Below are positions 26,240 through 34,481 of a stretch of DNA of 64,000 nucleotides, in pieces. Within the stretch, counting starts at the first letter, position 1; every line of letters begins with the position of its first letter. This stretch comes from Candidatus Nitrosomarinus catalina. Lineage in GTDB: Archaea > Thermoproteota > Nitrososphaeria > Nitrososphaerales > Nitrosopumilaceae. The notes beneath the pieces are model-generated. The model did no database searches. It worked only from the letters and a program-made list of their open reading frames with translations, and was not told where the DNA came from. The DNA lies in assembly GCF_002156965.1 (NCBI RefSeq), contig NZ_CP021324.1:282988-346987 (forward strand), read 5' to 3'. A program made the translations under genes and the position numbers.

Positions 26240-26750
26240 TGAATATCCTCCATCTGAGGATACCTTTTTTGTTGCTAATAATATTGAAAATGAAAAAGGT
26301 AGATGTGCTTTAGATATTGGAAGTGGCTCTGGATATTTAACAAAATTACTTTGTAAAAATTTTTCATTTGTGATTGGAACTGATATTAATTATAGAGTAC
26401 TGCAAAATCAAAGTTCTTACAAAACAGATAATCTGATTTGCTGTAATAGTTCTGATGCATTAAAAATAAAATTTGATTTTATTGTTTGCAATTTACCTTA
26501 TTTGGCCACAGATAAAATTTTAGATATTGCCACTGATGGTGGTTCAGAAGGTTTTGAAATTCCTAAAAAAATATTTGATTCTGCCATACCTAATCTTAAA
26601 AAAAATGGAAAATTTATTTTTGTTACTTCTTCATTATCTAATTATTCAAAATTAATAGATTATAGTAAAAAATTAGGCTTAACCACAAAAATTATTGCTC
26701 AAAAGAAACTTTTCTTTGAAGAATTAATTCTTGTAGAGGCAAGAAATTAA
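26214..26750 (+). CDS. HemK/Mtq2-like methyltransferase
   Basis: 178 residues with the SAM loop CALDIGSGSGYLTKLL and the NPPY-type motif as NLPYL. The size and position after ksgA fit the archaeal HemK family related to eukaryotic Mtq2, which methylates the Gln of the GGQ motif in the release factor aRF1. It starts with TTG inside ksgA (26-base overlap). The target is inferred from the family. Confidence 0.8.
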   Translation: MPNKFLKNDEYPPSEDTFFVANNIENEKGRCALDIGSGSGYLTKLLCKNFSFVIGTDINYRVLQNQSSYKTDNLICCNSSDALKIKFDFIVCNLPYLATDKILDIATDGGSEGFEIPKKIFDSAIPNLKKNGKFIFVTSSLSNYSKLIDYSKKLGLTTKIIAQKKLFFEELILVEARN

Positions 26751-26929
26751 CCTCTCTTTCGATCTTTGTATTATATTGGTTATTTGATAAAATTTCATTC
26801 AAAAATAATTTTTAAAATAAACATTTGATCAACTTTTTCAAATCATATTTTTATTCAATTAACTTCTATTGTCTTTTGATAGCAATCGAATAATTCCAAA
26901 CGTTATATGTTAGGGTGTTAGAATATGTA

Positions 26930-27022
26930 ATGGAGTTACCCGTCGGTAACCATGTGGTTTTGATTACTATCTATTTTCTTAAATTATTTTTTGCATATGC
27001 AATAATCGCATCTGTCATTTGA
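26930..27022 (+). CDS. possible leaderless small hydrophobic peptide
   Basis: In the 220-base gap after the HemK gene, TATA-like TTATAT (26903-26908) lies about 25 bases before an ATG at 26930, the usual spacing for a leaderless archaeal message. The frame runs 30 codons, starting MELPVGNHV and continuing as one hydrophobic helix. Its last 50 bases overlap the 3' end of the icd-like gene on the other strand. The start region also contains a hairpin GTTACC-CGTC-GGTAAC (26935-26950), so the site could instead be a small RNA or the terminator of the icd-like gene. Confidence 0.22.
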   Translation: MELPVGNHVVLITIYFLKLFFAYAIIASVI

Positions 27023-28002
27023 GTTGTGGTTGCATTTCCGCCAATATCCCATGTAACTGTTTTACCTTCATTGATTACTTGTTCAGTTGCAGAAAATATT
27101 GCATCTCTTACTTCTCTTTCACCTAAATAATCTGCCATCCATGCACCTGACAATACTGTAGCTGTAGGATTTACTTTATTTTGCCCTGCAAATTGTGGTG
27201 CACTTCCATGTGCAGCTTCAAACATTGCATAATCATTTCCAATATTGGCTGAATAAATCAATCCAATAGAACCTACTAATGCTGATGCAAGTTCTGAAAT
27301 AATATCCATAAATAAATTGGTACTGACTAATACTGAACCGTTAAACTGTTCAGTTGCAATTACCATCTGCTGTGCCATGTTGTCTATGTATATCTCAGAT
27401 AATTCAATTCCTGTACCTTCTACTGCTTTTTGGGTTTCATCCCAAAATATTCCGTCAGTTTGTTTTAAGATATTTCTTTTTGTAATTGCTACCATTTTTT
27501 TCATTTCAAATTTATTTGCCCAATCCACTGCAGATTCAATTAATCTTCTGCTTCCTTGTCTAGTGATTTTTCTTATTGCAATTGCTGCATCATCTGTAAT
27601 TTTTGCTTCTACACCTGTGTAGAGACCTTCAGTTGCTTCTCTAAAACATACACAATCAAGTTTTCTATTTGGTGTTAATCTATCATAAGTTTTTGTTGGT
27701 CTGATGTTTGCATAAAGATCAAATTTTTGTCTTAATGTGACTGCAACACTTCTAGGTGCACCTGGAATAGGGATCGTTGTAGTTGGTCCTTTAAAACAAC
27801 AGTCTGCTTCTTCTAATGTTTTCATTGTTGAATCTGGGATATATGATGCATCTTTTCTACCATTTTTTTCCCACTGTTCTGAACCTGCTTCACATAAAAT
27901 TAATTCTGATTGGAAATTGCATTCTTTTAGAACTCTTAACATTGAATCAACCACTTCTGGTCCAATTCCATCTCCTTTCATTACAGCAGCTTTTTTACTC
28001 AT
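26971..28002 (-). CDS. icd: isocitrate/isopropylmalate dehydrogenase family enzyme
   Basis: A beta-decarboxylating dehydrogenase. GDGIGPEVVDS is the N-terminal nucleotide-contact segment, substrate-site Arg residues lie in TLRQKFDLYANIRP, and the Tyr/Lys/Asp set is in FREATEGLYTG, ITKRNILKQTDG and the GSIGLIYSANIG region, with EAAHGSAPQFAGQNKVNPTA for the cofactor. Isocitrate dehydrogenase for 2-oxoglutarate supply is the likely role; homoisocitrate dehydrogenase for the lysine pathway is an alternative, since no other candidate is in the window. The ATG at 28002 gives a normal start; the frame extends upstream to 28023. Confidence 0.82.
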   Translation of the reverse strand: MSKKAAVMKGDGIGPEVVDSMLRVLKECNFQSELILCEAGSEQWEKNGRKDASYIPDSTMKTLEEADCCFKGPTTTIPIPGAPRSVAVTLRQKFDLYANIRPTKTYDRLTPNRKLDCVCFREATEGLYTGVEAKITDDAAIAIRKITRQGSRRLIESAVDWANKFEMKKMVAITKRNILKQTDGIFWDETQKAVEGTGIELSEIYIDNMAQQMVIATEQFNGSVLVSTNLFMDIISELASALVGSIGLIYSANIGNDYAMFEAAHGSAPQFAGQNKVNPTATVLSGAWMADYLGEREVRDAIFSATEQVINEGKTVTWDIGGNATTTQMTDAIIAYAKNNLRK

Positions 28003-28096
28003 TATTGCAAGATTTGAAATCACTTCTAATTAATTCTACTACTGTGTAATTTGATAACGAATGAATTTATTTACAGATACATCTAGGTCTAATTAT

Positions 28097-28183
28097 GCGG
28101 GGGTCGCCTAGCCTGGTAGGGCGTAGGATTGCTAATCCTATGTTCGCAAGAACTCGTGGGTTCAAATCCCTCTCCCCGCGCCA
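28097..28183 (+). tRNA. tRNA-Ser (GCT)
   Basis: A class II tRNA with acceptor GCGGGGG pairing with TCCCCGC, D arm, anticodon stem TAGGA/TCCTA around loop TTGCTAA (anticodon GCT), a long variable arm, T arm GTGGGTTCAAATCCC and discriminator G. The CCA end is encoded (28181-28183). There is no intron. No integrase or repeated fragment nearby suggests use as an insertion site. Confidence 0.97.
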
Positions 28184-28218
28184 TTAAAACTTAATAGACC
28201 GGATAAGTCAGTTTTTTC

Positions 28219-28380
28219 ATGGGTCGTAGAAAAAGTCAAAAAATTATTCGTACAGGACCAAAAAATGCTACAACTGGTATGTGCCCTTTATGTCAAACAA
28301 TTGGAAAAATCTTCCTTTTAGGCTCACCTGGTGAAGAAAGAGCAAAATGTGAAAAATGCCGTCAAGAATTTGAATTATAA
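28219..28380 (+). CDS. Elf1-like small zinc-ribbon protein
   Basis: 53 residues, starting with the basic MGRRKSQKI and followed by one zinc ribbon, CPLC and CEKC. This layout, a GRRK-type basic tail before a four-Cys ribbon, is that of the transcription elongation factor Elf1, known in eukaryotes and in several archaeal lineages. The ribbon here is shorter than in eukaryotes. It lies 35 bases after tRNA-Ser. The assignment to Elf1 is an inference from layout and size. Confidence 0.6.
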   Translation: MGRRKSQKIIRTGPKNATTGMCPLCQTIGKIFLLGSPGEERAKCEKCRQEFEL

Positions 28381-28451
28381 TTAAAAAATTATTCAGTCAC
28401 TAAAACATTCACCCATAACTTTTTAATACAATTTTTTCTTCATAATTCATT

Positions 28452-28622
28452 ATGAGTTCAGATGCTGAAACCATTTATGAAAGAGTTGCAAAACTTGAAG
28501 ATGAAATTGCACTACTTAGAAGTGAAGTCGATATATTGAAAGGAGCTTTAAGAAATAAAATTGCTCGTCATGAGATATCTATGATCAAAAAGGGTCAAGA
28601 TATTGATTCCATTATTGATTAA
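28452..28622 (+). CDS. small coiled-coil protein
   Basis: 56 residues with a heptad pattern through most of the length (IYERVAKLEDEIALLRSEV), predicted to be one long helix that would pair as a coiled coil. It follows the Elf1-like gene and ends four bases into the convergent SirB1-like gene. It has no zinc site or membrane segment and I do not recognise a named family; it may be a partner for a larger complex. Confidence 0.55.
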   Translation: MSSDAETIYERVAKLEDEIALLRSEVDILKGALRNKIARHEISMIKKGQDIDSIID

Positions 28623-29437
28623 TTATTTTTCTTCATACTTCTAATTAATTCTAAAATAAAATCTACGTCTTCTGCATTAGGATTTATTTCTAAATATTTG
28701 TTCAAATATTTTAAAGCATTTTCTGAATTTAGTAATCTTTGTTCTAAAATTCCTTTATCTCTAATATCTTCTGGAGATTCTGGTTCTATTGATAAAACCA
28801 TATCAACACAACGTAATGCTTTATCATAAACAAATGATTGAATATATGAATTTTTTAAATTACGAACCATCCTGATAAGAATTTGTTCTGCTTTAACTTC
28901 ATCAAGAAATTCTGGTTTGAATTCTACTTCTCCTCCAAAATTGACATCTAAAATTTCTTGTAAATCATCAATATCTAATAAACGACCATCATAAAATGGA
29001 TCTAATATCATTTCTTCATTATATTTTACCAACACATGACCTGGAAATCCAACTATCTTAAGATTTAATCCTACAAATTTTGCAATTTCAACGTATAGAA
29101 TTGATATTGTTATTGGAAGCCCTGTTTTTTTATCTATTACCTCATTAAGAAAATTATTTTTTGGATTATAGTAATCATCATCATCTCCACTATATCCTAA
29201 ATTTTCAAAAAGATGTTCATTTAACATTGAAATTAGATATGTTGGATTTTTAACATCACTAATTGATTCTTTTAATGACATTCCCATTCTATGAATTTTT
29301 TTAATATATTCATCAACTTGTAGTTCTGGATACTCTATTAATTGTGAAAATTTAAGGCATTTTTCAATTAAATTGAAATTAGGATTTTTTACAAATGATA
29401 TCCATTCTGCAATTATTGGGTCAAATTTTTCACTCAA
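28619..29437 (-). CDS. SirB1-like transglutaminase-fold protein with TPR
   Basis: 272 residues. The first 190 resemble the SirB1/transglutaminase-like family (KTGLPITISILYVEIAKFVG, then GFPGHVLVKY with a conserved His, then ILDPFYDG). The catalytic Cys of true transglutaminases is not evident; the family is probably non-enzymatic or protein-binding. The last 70 residues form TPR-like helices (SPEDIRDKGILEQR, ALKYLNKYLEINPNA). It lies six bases after the 397-residue gene on the same strand, so the two probably act together. Confidence 0.7.
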   Translation of the reverse strand: MSEKFDPIIAEWISFVKNPNFNLIEKCLKFSQLIEYPELQVDEYIKKIHRMGMSLKESISDVKNPTYLISMLNEHLFENLGYSGDDDDYYNPKNNFLNEVIDKKTGLPITISILYVEIAKFVGLNLKIVGFPGHVLVKYNEEMILDPFYDGRLLDIDDLQEILDVNFGGEVEFKPEFLDEVKAEQILIRMVRNLKNSYIQSFVYDKALRCVDMVLSIEPESPEDIRDKGILEQRLLNSENALKYLNKYLEINPNAEDVDFILELIRSMKKNN

Positions 29438-29443
29438 TTATTA

Positions 29444-30637
29444 CTAACTCAGTTTTTTTAGGTATAGTTGAGGATCTTTCAATTCTTTTGTATTTGGAGG
29501 AATTTCAATCATTTTTTTGAATGTTTTTGAGCCTAACTTTTCATAAATTATTTTTGTAAAGTCTTTTCCCATACTTTTTCTTACTTGATATGATGAGAAA
29601 TCCGTACCCATGAATGTTGTAAGATAATTTTGAAAATCTTCATCATCTTTTAGAATATTTTCAATTGCAAAAGCTGCCATTCCTTCCATTGCTGTAAATG
29701 CTGCATGATGTTGTTGGATTGGAACTAACCATTTTTTGTAAATATCTAACAGTTGAGGAATTGCTTCTCCTATCTTTGGATCTATTTCTACGTGGGTAAA
29801 TGTCATTACATCAGGACCTATTTGTTCAATTAGGAAATGATCTGGATTCAAAAAGAAGAATAGATTTGCTTTTTTTGCAAATGGAAAATCATCTGGAACA
29901 GCTTGTAATTGACAATATTCTGAAAGCTTGTTAATTATTTCAGTATCTAATGATAAAATTATTCTTGCTAATTCTTCATTAATTTTATTCACTTCTATTG
30001 CGGCATTTTTGTTAACTTGTTGTAGGTTTTCTTGAGCAGCATGAATCAATTCTTCAACAACAGTCATTTTTACAGCACCCAAATAACCTGAATTGACATT
30101 CTCAAATTTTGTTTCATATGGCTCACCTTGTTTGTGAAGAATTATTTCTGGATATCTTGATAGAATGAATTTGTTCAAATAAATAATTGAATCTAAATAA
30201 TCTCCATAAGTTGTTGTAATTTTAGAAATGTATTGAATTGCATATGTTGAATATACTAAATACTTGGCTGTATCCTCTTGCATTAATTCTGCGATTCTTG
30301 TCTTATCCTCTTTTGCAACTGCATTAAATAATTCTGTAACAAATCCTTTTGATTCTTTATCTGCAAATACTTTTTCTCCTTTCAATCTTTTCAAATCTGT
30401 TAATTCTGGAAATTTTAACTCAATATTTTCAGGGATTTTGACATCTAGAAATTCTTCAACTTTATTTTTATAATTCGAAAAAACTTCTGTAGCTATACTT
30501 TCTAAGTTGTTAAATTCCACTTTGCCTTTTAGATCTTCTTTTGCTCTACTTGCTAATTTGATAATCTCTTTTTCTTCATCAATTTCAACTGATAATTGAC
30601 CAAATAATGCCTCAGTAAACTCTTGAAATTCTCCCAA
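29444..30637 (-). CDS. hypothetical 397-residue protein
   Basis: A soluble, mostly helical protein. A central segment, VVEELIHAAQENL (about 195-207), is an E-E-L-I-H variant of the HExxH metalloprotease pattern with Glu in place of the first His. A second conserved-looking region with several acidic and His residues follows (PIQQHHAAFTAMEGMAAFAIE). I do not recognise a family. The preceding position in an operon with the SirB1-like protein is the only functional clue. A metal-binding role is possible but not shown. Confidence 0.5.
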   Translation of the reverse strand: MGEFQEFTEALFGQLSVEIDEEKEIIKLASRAKEDLKGKVEFNNLESIATEVFSNYKNKVEEFLDVKIPENIELKFPELTDLKRLKGEKVFADKESKGFVTELFNAVAKEDKTRIAELMQEDTAKYLVYSTYAIQYISKITTTYGDYLDSIIYLNKFILSRYPEIILHKQGEPYETKFENVNSGYLGAVKMTVVEELIHAAQENLQQVNKNAAIEVNKINEELARIILSLDTEIINKLSEYCQLQAVPDDFPFAKKANLFFFLNPDHFLIEQIGPDVMTFTHVEIDPKIGEAIPQLLDIYKKWLVPIQQHHAAFTAMEGMAAFAIENILKDDEDFQNYLTTFMGTDFSSYQVRKSMGKDFTKIIYEKLGSKTFKKMIEIPPNTKELKDPQLYLKKLS

Positions 30638-30722
30638 TTTGATTAAAATTTGGAAATACTACATTTAACATTAACTTGAATTTCCCTTAAAATGAAAAAT
30701 CTAGTCACAAAAAAGAATAACA

Positions 30723-31055
30723 ATGAAATATACAATTGTCCTTAGTTGTTGTATGGCCGCTGCTGTGATAATAATTCCAATTTTAGTCGTTAGTATAGTT
30801 GCAATCTCTTCTTATCTTGTATATCAGTTATTTTTAAAAAATTTTTTGGCAAAACGCTCTATTTCTCAAACTCTTGAGAAATATAATATTCAGAAAACCC
30901 CTTCTCAAATTATTAAAGAATATCATGAGAATAAGGGTGAACACTTAACCCATGAGGAAATTCAAAAACTTGAAAAAAATTATACTAGAAATGAACCTGA
31001 ACAATTTCTTGCAATGTATGATGCAATAAGAGAAAATTCTAAGGATAAAAAATAA
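30723..31055 (+). CDS. small single-pass membrane protein
   Basis: 110 residues: one long hydrophobic segment (about 5-37) and a cytoplasmic part rich in Lys and Glu with helix-forming repeats (TPSQIIKEYHENKGEHLTHE). It is divergent from the 397-residue gene and convergent with the prohibitin-like gene. The family is not recognised; it could be a small membrane adaptor. Confidence 0.5.
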   Translation: MKYTIVLSCCMAAAVIIIPILVVSIVAISSYLVYQLFLKNFLAKRSISQTLEKYNIQKTPSQIIKEYHENKGEHLTHEEIQKLEKNYTRNEPEQFLAMYDAIRENSKDKK

Positions 31056-31070
31056 TTTCTTTTAATTTAC

Positions 31071-31934
31071 TTAAGGTTGTACTGGAATTTGAATAAATGG
31101 TGTTCCGCCTTCTCCAACTACTAGAGGAAGTTTACCATCCCATGCTTGTGTCTTTAACCATTCTAAATAATATGGGTTTTGTGAAAGTGCATTATTAATA
31201 ATTGAAATTGCTTCTGCTTCACCTTGTGCCTCTGCAATATTTGCTGCTGCCAAACCCACTGCTTGAGCTTCTAACTGTCTAGCTTCAACTTCAATTCTTA
31301 TAAGATCATTTTCTGCTTTTTGGGCTTTTTGTTCTGCCTCTACTTTAGATTCAATTGCTTGTGCAAATAATGGTGAAAATTCGAAATCTGTAATTGAAAT
31401 TACTTCTGTAGCTACGTAAAATTGGTTTAATCTATCTCTAATTGCATTTTCAATATCTCCCTTAACTAATGGTCTTTTTGTAATTAATTCTTCGGCATTA
31501 TAATTTGCTGTAACTTGTTTTACTGTTTCTTCAACTGCTGGTCCAATAACTCTATTTTCATAGTCTAATCCTATTTCCTTGTAAAGGAAATTTACTTTCT
31601 CATATTCTGCATGATAGTTTACAGTAACTGTAGTTTCTACAGTCTGAAGGTCTTTTGATGCACTTCTAGTCTCTTTATCATACTTTAGAGTACGAACTTC
31701 AATTTGTACTACCTCGTCTTGAAATGGTACAACAAAGTGAATTCCTTCTTCAAGCGGTGGTGATGTTAAATCTACTGCACTCCATTGTGTAAGTACTCCT
31801 CTGTTACCTGATTCTACAATTTTAACTGATGCTCCTGCTACAATTCCAATTATGATTAATAGAATAATAGCACCCACAACTAATTTGGCTGCACCTACGT
31901 TTACTTTAACTGGAGATGATTGATACTTTGACAT
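31071..31934 (-). CDS. prohibitin/stomatin (SPFH) family membrane protein
   Basis: One membrane segment near the N-terminus (AKLVVGAIILLIIIGIVAGA) is followed by an SPFH/band-7 domain (SGNRGVLTQW, LEEGIHFVVPFQDEVVQIEV) and a C-terminal coiled coil with AQAIESKVEAEQKAQKAE. The sequence is closest in feel to prohibitins. Such proteins form rings on the inner membrane face and work with membrane proteases. The start at 31934 (MSKYQSS) is preferred over the upstream ATG at 31970. Confidence 0.85.
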   Translation of the reverse strand: MSKYQSSPVKVNVGAAKLVVGAIILLIIIGIVAGASVKIVESGNRGVLTQWSAVDLTSPPLEEGIHFVVPFQDEVVQIEVRTLKYDKETRSASKDLQTVETTVTVNYHAEYEKVNFLYKEIGLDYENRVIGPAVEETVKQVTANYNAEELITKRPLVKGDIENAIRDRLNQFYVATEVISITDFEFSPLFAQAIESKVEAEQKAQKAENDLIRIEVEARQLEAQAVGLAAANIAEAQGEAEAISIINNALSQNPYYLEWLKTQAWDGKLPLVVGEGGTPFIQIPVQP

Positions 31935-32040
31935 CTGAAATGGTAGAATTTTTCCTATTATTATACCCATTCACTATCTGATTCTTAAATTAGGGAAAAA
32001 ACTCATCAACAAATTTATCTTATTACTGCAATGGATAGGT

Positions 32041-32484
32041 ATGGAAGCAGATTTTTCATGGGTTTATTTGATATTCTTTTTAATGATTCCGTTAGCACGA
32101 ATTTTGCCACGTGTTTTAAGAAAATTCAAAACCGGTGATTTTGATTCCCAAAATATTTCACAAAGACAATATGGCTCTGATTTTGGTAGATTTGAAAAAC
32201 AGTCTGATGAGCAATTTGAATCAAATCCTGCTGAATACCAAGAACCTCCAAAATCTTCAAAACCTCAAACCAAAAACATGCTAGTTTTAGGTGAGTTACA
32301 TAGAGGAGTTAGATTGTTTGAAAATATTCAAAAAAATACCGGTTTGACTACTGAGGAACTTAATTCTATTTTAGAAGATTTGGAAAATAATGGATTGATG
32401 AAAGCCCAGCAGAAATCTGGATTATTTGGTATGAAAACTGAATTAGTCCCAACTGATAAGGGATTCAAAGAATACTATTCTTAG
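32041..32484 (+). CDS. membrane-anchored winged-helix protein
   Basis: 147 residues: an N-terminal membrane helix (SWVYLIFFLMIPLARILP), a polar linker rich in Ser, Gln and Pro, and a C-terminal winged helix (residues about 80-147: LGELHRGVRLFENIQKNTG, LTTEELNSILEDLENNGLM). This could be a membrane-tethered DNA-binding protein, or the winged helix may serve protein contacts. Its start at 32041 is 60 bases from the divergent prohibitin-like gene. Confidence 0.55.
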   Translation: MEADFSWVYLIFFLMIPLARILPRVLRKFKTGDFDSQNISQRQYGSDFGRFEKQSDEQFESNPAEYQEPPKSSKPQTKNMLVLGELHRGVRLFENIQKNTGLTTEELNSILEDLENNGLMKAQQKSGLFGMKTELVPTDKGFKEYYS

Positions 32485-32542
32485 ATTTTTTTAAAATTTA
32501 TCATTGCAACCCCTATCTTTCGATTTTTAAGAATAATCTGTG

Positions 32543-32657
32543 TGCCGGGGGCGAGTTTCGAACTCGCGACCTCCAGATTATGAGTATTGCCTTAGTTGGA
32601 GAACCGTTAGAGTTTACCAATTGAACTGGCACTCTAACCAGGCTGAGCTACCCCGGC
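32543..32657 (-). tRNA. tRNA-Met (CAT), with a 40-base non-canonical intron
   Basis: Acceptor GCCGGGG pairs with CCCCGGC, discriminator A, no encoded CCA. The D and T arms are intact. The anticodon CAT is at 32580-32582 in loop CTCATAA. A 40-base intron (32586-32625) splits the anticodon stem between nucleotides 30 and 31; removing it restores stem CCAGA/TCTGG. Flanks can fold into a bulge-helix-bulge: GAG-TGCC-(AGT) against GGCA-(ATA)-CTC, the shape cut by archaeal splicing endonuclease. Elongator Met is the likely identity; tRNA-Ile2 with a modified C34 cannot be excluded. Confidence 0.92.
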
Positions 32658-32744
32658 ATACTATATGGTCGAAAATATGGGAAATTAAATGATTCTACGG
32701 TGCTAAATTATGTCCTATTCTTTGATTTTTGTGGCATTTGAATT

Positions 32745-34406
32745 TTATTTTAGATCTTTCCATTCCACATCCTCATTTTTTACCCAGAGGAATTTCTTTT
32801 GTAAGGCTGCTGTGTATAATTTCTCCCATTCTGCTCCAACCTCATCAGTCCATGCTTTGAAAACCCGTGGATCTATGTAATTTCTAAGGGATGTTCCGAT
32901 TGCATAATCTTTAGTTTTCTCTGATAAATCTAATTGAAGTTCAAGTTTCTGTAGTCTTTCTTTATGTTTAGATTTTTGTTTCTTGATTTGTTCATTTAAT
33001 GTTTTAATTCTCTTTGTTTTACTTTTCTTTTGGATTTCTGTTTTTGGCTCTTTTTCTTCAACTTTTTTAAGAGTTTCTTGAGTTTTTATCCATGCTTTTT
33101 CTTTTTCTAATTTTTTAATAGAATCTCTTTTCTTTTGTAATGTTTGTTCGTATGTTTTTGGAATTGTTCTTTTGTGGTTACACATTATTGCAGCTTCCAA
33201 GTTTGCTAACTTGGCATGGTACAATTTTTCATTTGCTGTTTTTGTTTTGATAGTGTCATGTTCAACTAGGTATTTTTTTACAACTGAAGTTGCAAGATAT
33301 GTCCTAAACACTTTGGCAGTTAATCCTTTCACAATTCCTGAATAATATTGATTAACGTGTCTTGAAGTAATTCCTTCAAAAATCTCATCTTTTGGTTTTT
33401 TCTTTTCTATAATATTTTTAAGATTTTCATGAAATTGCTTGTCATGACCTTCAGCTACTACTGTTTCTTGCCATCTTACACTATCTTTACCTAGAAAATC
33501 AAATTCAATTGTGTTTGCTGTAATTTTGATGTGCTCTTTTCGGAGAGTTGTTGCGCCTACGGTATCTGCCTCATCTGGGTCTTTTTCGTCTCCTACCCTC
33601 ATAGCAGTTCTATAAATCAAATAACATGCAGTTGATATTCTATTAATTTTAGTATCCTTACTTTTCATATCCTTAACGATTCTATCCTTTATCTTTTCAA
33701 TTTCATTTCCAAGTTTGACTGCTTTTTCATATTTTTCCTTGTCTCTATCTTGTTTGAGTCCTGCAGTATCTGCCAACCATACGTATTTTCTTTTTTGTGT
33801 AAGAAAGTCCATCCAACTTGCTAACCACATTGAATCATTATCATGAATAATTTTGCCCCAATTACCTTCTGGCTTTTTTGCATCTTTTCCCATGTTTAAT
33901 GTAACATCCTTTGCTGTAACTCTTGGTTTCCATTTACCTCTTAGCGGATGTTCTCCTCTACCTATGAATATTCCTGGAGGCTCTGCCATATAGTTTCCAA
34001 CTTCAACTTCTTTTCCATCCATGATGGCAATACCGTATTTTATTTTTAATTTTTCACGTAATTCTTTTCTTTTGACAGCTAATGCTTTTCTGTCTTCTTT
34101 TGTCATCATTTCTTTGAGGTCTTTTTCTTTATCTACAATTTTGTAAGCACTTGTAAAATCAATGTCCTCATATGAAATTTTTTTAAATTTTGAATCTAAT
34201 GTTTTAGCAAAGTCTCCTGTGAAGTTTTTTTGAAAAACTTTGTCTTGTGCATATGGGGTATCTTTTTTCTTTGCCCATTGATACACCATCTCTTCTTGAT
34301 TTATATCGAGATTGATAGATTCTCCTTTGATTTTTATTGTAATTCCTTGTTTCTCGTATTCCGGAGGAAACAAGATTCCATTATGTTGTAGTTTTTTCCA
34401 TTTCAT
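32745..34406 (-). CDS. topIB: DNA topoisomerase IB (eukaryote-type)
   Basis: Relaxes supercoils by a 3'-phosphotyrosyl nick. The whole 553 residues align in plan with the eukaryotic enzyme without its long N-terminus: KWKKLQHNGILFPPEYE at the start, core RISTACYLIYRTAMRVGDEKD with an active-site Arg, a Lys-rich coiled linker, and the C-terminal active-site Tyr510 in TSLRNYIDPRV. Thaumarchaeota are the archaeal group known for TopIB of this type. It is a single gene in the same strand direction as the SDR and helicase genes upstream. Confidence 0.96.
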   Translation of the reverse strand: MKWKKLQHNGILFPPEYEKQGITIKIKGESINLDINQEEMVYQWAKKKDTPYAQDKVFQKNFTGDFAKTLDSKFKKISYEDIDFTSAYKIVDKEKDLKEMMTKEDRKALAVKRKELREKLKIKYGIAIMDGKEVEVGNYMAEPPGIFIGRGEHPLRGKWKPRVTAKDVTLNMGKDAKKPEGNWGKIIHDNDSMWLASWMDFLTQKRKYVWLADTAGLKQDRDKEKYEKAVKLGNEIEKIKDRIVKDMKSKDTKINRISTACYLIYRTAMRVGDEKDPDEADTVGATTLRKEHIKITANTIEFDFLGKDSVRWQETVVAEGHDKQFHENLKNIIEKKKPKDEIFEGITSRHVNQYYSGIVKGLTAKVFRTYLATSVVKKYLVEHDTIKTKTANEKLYHAKLANLEAAIMCNHKRTIPKTYEQTLQKKRDSIKKLEKEKAWIKTQETLKKVEEKEPKTEIQKKSKTKRIKTLNEQIKKQKSKHKERLQKLELQLDLSEKTKDYAIGTSLRNYIDPRVFKAWTDEVGAEWEKLYTAALQKKFLWVKNEDVEWKDLK

Positions 34407-34481
34407 TTCATTTCATCTTATATTTGTGGACTTTGACAAAAACTCCTCTGTATCTGTATATAATTTAACATAAAGTGATTT

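Noticed and set aside
26935-26959. Riboswitch or C/D box guide RNA in the gap before the icd-like gene
   Set aside because: The hairpins are too short for a known riboswitch and there are no C (RTGATGA) and D (CTGA) boxes in the right arrangement.
28097-28183. tRNA-Ser as an integration site for a mobile element
   Set aside because: No integrase, no repeated tRNA 3' fragment, and no change of composition downstream; the following genes look native.
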